This document shows, in pieces, positions 61,075 to 64,000 of a stretch of DNA of 64,000 nt. Made by a program: the position numbers and the translations under genes. How positions within the stretch are numbered: the first letter of the stretch is position 1; the number at the start of each line of letters is the position of its first letter. This DNA comes from JAGVJT01 sp964513205 (GTDB lineage: Bacteria > Pseudomonadota > Gammaproteobacteria > Legionellales > Legionellaceae): positions 1-64,000 of the forward strand of contig CAZELP010000007.1 in NCBI GenBank assembly GCA_964513205.1, read 5' to 3'. A model generated the notes under the pieces. That model made no database searches. It was not told where the DNA came from and saw only the letters and a program-made list of their open reading frames with translations.

Positions 61075-62298
61075 CTATCCTAAAGGATGTGTTTTTGGCA
61101 ACAGCAACCAATATTGTCCTTCGTTTTTCATTTTTCCTGCAATTTCCGTTGCACGCATACCAGCGCCCCAATAGACATCACCACGAACAGCACCACGAAT
61201 GGCTCCACCCGTATCTTGTGCAATCATCAAACGACTAAATGGGTGAGTATCATTTGTGCGAACATCGGGTCGTCTGGTATTCAACCAAATGGGCAGCCCT
61301 AAAGGAACATAGCTTCTATCTACTGCCAACGAGTACCCTGGTGTTAACAAAAGCCCCTGTGAACCCAAAGCGCCCTTTTGCGGCAGCACTCGAAAGAAAA
61401 CAAAAGATTTATTTTGGTGGATCACCTTGTCCATTTGCTCGGGATGGGCTTCTAAATAACTTCGAATTTTTTGCATAGAAGCCGTATCTTTTGTCATCAC
61501 ACCTTTATCAATTAAGACTCGTGCAATTGGTGTATAAGCAGCACCATTTCCTCCTGCATATCCTAAAACAGCTTCGCTTCCATCAGGCAATGTCAGTGTT
61601 CCAGAACCTTGTATCTCAATAAAAAGCCTATCAATCGGACTCTTTACCCACGCCACGATGGGCGCTTTACCAAGAAGCGCACCTGCATCAATCTCTGCAC
61701 GAGTGTAATAAGGAATCACTTGATGATGAGCAACTCGCCCAACCAACGTACGATTTTCAGCTTTTGAATCAAAATCTCTCAATCGAACAGTGACCCTGTC
61801 TTTGGGTAAACCATAAATCGGCACATGATAAATTTCTGTGGCCTGCAAACTGCCTTCAAATGTAGGGAAATAATAACCGGTAAACAATCCTTTTACCGGC
61901 CCTTTGTCATAATAAGTCATTGGTGTAAACCAAGCTTCAAAGAAAGCGCGTACTTTTTCGGGCGATTTTGTTTTCAATGCCAAAGCGTCTTGACATACAG
62001 GATGCCAGTCACGTGCTTTCATATGAATTCGATCATTTCCAACAGAAGCCTCTGGCGGTTGTCTTAAAAAAGAACGGCAAGAAGCCTGAAACGCCTGCAA
62101 AGAAATCAATGGATCAGCTTTATTCCAACCGGGTAAATCGGAAAAAGAAACTGGCTTTAATTCGGGAGCTTCAATTGTATAGGAGGGTTGTGTTGGCAAT
62201 GCCTTTAGGGGCTTCTTTTTTAAAAAAAGATGAGCATGCATTAAAACCATTGCCGCAACTAAAAAAAGATAAAAAAAATGATGTTTTTTCATAATCAT
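61075..62298 (-). CDS. mltA: membrane-bound lytic murein transglycosylase A
   Basis: 407 aa from the ATG at 62298, with an N-terminal membrane anchor (FYLFLVAAMVLMHAHLFL) rather than a clear lipobox Cys. MltA/3D fold signatures: GLFTGYYFPTFEGSLQ, IQGSGTLTLPDGS, GYAGGNGAAYTPIARVL, LMIAQDTGGAIRGAVRGDVYWG (catalytic Asp in QDTGGA). It cleaves peptidoglycan to anhydro-muropeptides in the periplasm. The longer frame to 62385 overlaps no gene but adds family-foreign residues. Confidence 0.9.
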   Translation of the reverse strand: MIMKKHHFFYLFLVAAMVLMHAHLFLKKKPLKALPTQPSYTIEAPELKPVSFSDLPGWNKADPLISLQAFQASCRSFLRQPPEASVGNDRIHMKARDWHPVCQDALALKTKSPEKVRAFFEAWFTPMTYYDKGPVKGLFTGYYFPTFEGSLQATEIYHVPIYGLPKDRVTVRLRDFDSKAENRTLVGRVAHHQVIPYYTRAEIDAGALLGKAPIVAWVKSPIDRLFIEIQGSGTLTLPDGSEAVLGYAGGNGAAYTPIARVLIDKGVMTKDTASMQKIRSYLEAHPEQMDKVIHQNKSFVFFRVLPQKGALGSQGLLLTPGYSLAVDRSYVPLGLPIWLNTRRPDVRTNDTHPFSRLMIAQDTGGAIRGAVRGDVYWGAGMRATEIAGKMKNEGQYWLLLPKTHPLG

Positions 62299-62365
62299 GT
62301 CAAAAATTAACCTTGTTGCACATAATACATTAAATCTAATTATTTTTCTAGCTATTTTGTGTTTT

Positions 62366-63022
62366 TCAAGCCAATGACCAATCAATGGCCTCTCTGCCCT
62401 GTTGTGTCAAAAAAGCATTTGCTTTTGAAAAATGTCCACATCCTAAAAATCCTTGATGAGCCGATAAAGGAGAAGGGTGTGGCGCAGTCAGAATGAGATG
62501 CGCTGGATTTTTTAAATGTTCCATTTTTTGTTTGGCGTGCCCTCCCCACAATAAAAAAACCAAGGGCGATGGATGTTCATTGAGTTTTTGAAGCACGACA
62601 TTTGTAAAAACAGACCAACCAATTTTCGCATGAGATTGTGGTTTTGCTTCTTCAACACTGAGTGCAGTATTCAAAAGCAAAACCCCCTGTTTGGCCCAAT
62701 CCTCAAGACAACCATGAGAGGGAATGGTCAAGCCTAAGTCTTGTTTTAATTCTTTAAAAATATTAACCAAAGAAGGAGGTGCCTTAATCCCTTTCTGAAC
62801 AGAAAATGAAAGCCCATGTGCTTGGCCGGGCCCATGATAAGGATCTTGCCCTAAAATGACGACTTTTACTTGCTCATAGGCCGTCATTTTAAATGCATTA
62901 AAAAGATTTTTTGACTCAGGATATATTTTCTTACCTACTTCCCTTTCAGCATCCAGAAAGTTCAATATATCTTTAAAATAAGGCTTTTGTTTTTCGGGGC
63001 CTAAAACGTCCGACCAGTCCAT
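62366..63022 (-). CDS. ung: uracil-DNA glycosylase, family 1
   Basis: 218 aa. GQDPYHGPGQAHGLSF holds the catalytic Asp, LLLNTALSVE follows, and HPSPLSAHQGF is the second active-site motif. It removes uracil from DNA. The ATG at 63022 has GGAGGCAAAA upstream and starts at the family position; the frame to 63106 is rejected. Confidence 0.96.
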   Translation of the reverse strand: MDWSDVLGPEKQKPYFKDILNFLDAEREVGKKIYPESKNLFNAFKMTAYEQVKVVILGQDPYHGPGQAHGLSFSVQKGIKAPPSLVNIFKELKQDLGLTIPSHGCLEDWAKQGVLLLNTALSVEEAKPQSHAKIGWSVFTNVVLQKLNEHPSPLVFLLWGGHAKQKMEHLKNPAHLILTAPHPSPLSAHQGFLGCGHFSKANAFLTQQGREAIDWSLA

Positions 63023-63168
63023 TTTTGCCTCCTTGTTCAGCATTTGAAGAGCACAAATCATAATCGGATTAAAGGAGCATGTAAACTCTATCCACAAGCA
63101 ATGCAAACCCCATTGTTTTGAAGGTACAAAACAAGCACAATAGCGACTTTTTAAAGGAAAGCTTGATT

Positions 63169-64000
63169 ATGCCAACCAAACCCAAAGTATTTTCTGCTGC
63201 AAAAGCACCTCTGAAAACAAAAATCCTGCAAAAATCAAACGTTCACAATGTTTTTTCGGAACGAATCTTATCTAAACCCAATCGAATGATCTTTGATGAA
63301 ATGGATTTTAATCTTTGTGCACACAATGAATTTGGGCGGTATGCTCTTCATAATAGCAAAAAAATTGCACATGCACTGATCAGTCAAGATACAGTTGGAA
63401 ATTTAATTGCGGAACAATATCAAATACAATCTCCTGCAAATACACATTATGTTGCTCGTGTTTGCCAATTGAAAGAAATTCAAAAAATCACCACTTCACC
63501 CGAAGCAAACCCTATTTTTATAGCAAAAGACAACGAAGGAAAAACCTTCATTGGCAAACGAGTTCATCATCGAATTGATACAAAAAAAGATCTTGAAACC
63601 CCCTCTTCCCTCGAACAAACCATTCCAATCGATGTGGTCTATTTTTCAGAGGATGAAGAGGAAAGTGAAGAACACGACCACTTCTTCTCGACTACTTGTA
63701 GCGGCCATAATCCATTGCGATTTTTTGAAGAAACGCAACCGCGCTCGTCACAAGCACAATCCACTTTACGAAAAGGTGGTGCTTTAATCAGACTTAATCA
63801 TCAAGATATCATCAATCGAGAAAAAAACACCACAAGAAGTCTCAGTCAAAATCAAATCATGGGACTAAAACGACAAAACCCAACAGAAAAAGATTGGTCT
63901 GCAGTTAAAGAATGCCGTTCATACGCTGATGAGCACGAAAGTCATCTTTCTCAAGCATTTTTTGATTTTTTACAAAAATCAGCAAAAGCAAACCTCAGAG
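63169..64000 (+). CDS. large hypothetical protein, incomplete at the right edge
   Basis: Open frame of 277 codons from the ATG at 63169 (AAAGGAAA upstream) to the window end with no stop, so the true protein is longer. Start: PTKPKVFSAAKAPLKTKILQ. It is Lys/Ser/Asn-rich with a central acidic stretch (FSEDEEESEEHDH) and many His/Gln. No recognised domain, no signal peptide. The composition resembles the other accessory proteins here rather than the housekeeping ones, so it may be another candidate effector; that is inference. Confidence 0.6.
   Translation, partial: MPTKPKVFSAAKAPLKTKILQKSNVHNVFSERILSKPNRMIFDEMDFNLCAHNEFGRYALHNSKKIAHALISQDTVGNLIAEQYQIQSPANTHYVARVCQLKEIQKITTSPEANPIFIAKDNEGKTFIGKRVHHRIDTKKDLETPSSLEQTIPIDVVYFSEDEEESEEHDHFFSTTCSGHNPLRFFEETQPRSSQAQSTLRKGGALIRLNHQDIINREKNTTRSLSQNQIMGLKRQNPTEKDWSAVKECRSYADEHESHLSQAFFDFLQKSAKANLR

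Noticed and set aside
1..64000. tRNA, rRNA or CRISPR array
   Set aside because: Scanning for T-loop patterns, conserved rRNA stretches and regularly spaced repeats gave nothing convincing. Not an exhaustive search; tRNAscan or similar would settle it.

Overview
The window is an AT-rich piece of a gammaproteobacterial chromosome, assembled as a draft scaffold (a run of exactly 100 N sits at 54817-54916). The housekeeping genes are gammaproteobacterial: tolQRAB, ruvB, gspD/gspE, valS, fabF, thiL, mltA, ung. Large eukaryote-facing multidomain proteins, a CsrA-like paralogue, coiled-coil paralogues and a saccharopine-type lysine catabolic pair fit an intracellular, Legionella/Coxiella-like member of the Legionellales. 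That placement is inference; no rRNA gene or other decisive marker was seen.

1-16.7 kb is the accessory part. A YopJ-like acetyltransferase/protease candidate (264-1295, +) faces a minus-strand group: a 1746-aa repeat protein (9152-14392), a 1735-aa protein with a P-loop GTPase and an OTU deubiquitinase-type domain (3905-9112), a decayed methyltransferase-like gene (3367-3603), and a cholera/pertussis-toxin-like ADP-ribosyltransferase (1341-3290). The ADP-ribosyltransferase and the 1746-aa protein share a C-terminal block of one module, a linker motif and a tail motif, so they belong to one family of modular proteins despite unrelated N-terminal halves. This is the most unusual part of the window. 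An APH-family kinase and a small unknown gene follow.

16.7-35.8 kb is mostly core metabolism. A minus-strand run ppsA-kef-nadC-murG carries a Firmicutes-type MurG. Then come fabF-thiL, an isochorismatase-like hydrolase with an SDR, valS, two small unknown proteins, hpt, and the type II secretion genes gspD-gspE, followed by def.

35.9-50.8 kb holds a tyrosine recombinase, two DNA alkylation-repair genes that overlap (ogt, alkD), a MazG-HIT fusion, a divergent CsrA, a PAP2-like membrane protein whose 3' end overlaps an S1/P1 nuclease gene, the tol cluster (no pal and no ybgC in it), ruvB, an NfrA/NfrB-like exopolysaccharide pair with a c-di-GMP-type MshEN domain, a type IV pilin and trhO.

50.9-56.1 kb is a second accessory patch. 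Two coiled-coil paralogues with matching upstream DNA flank a 781-codon unknown gene interrupted by the assembly gap and a 503-bp MITE-like element with 62-bp terminal inverted repeats. After it come an MFS transporter, an mqsRA toxin-antitoxin pair with a visible operator, lysine-catabolism genes (ALDH7 type and saccharopine dehydrogenase), mltA, ung, and a large reading frame that runs off the right edge.
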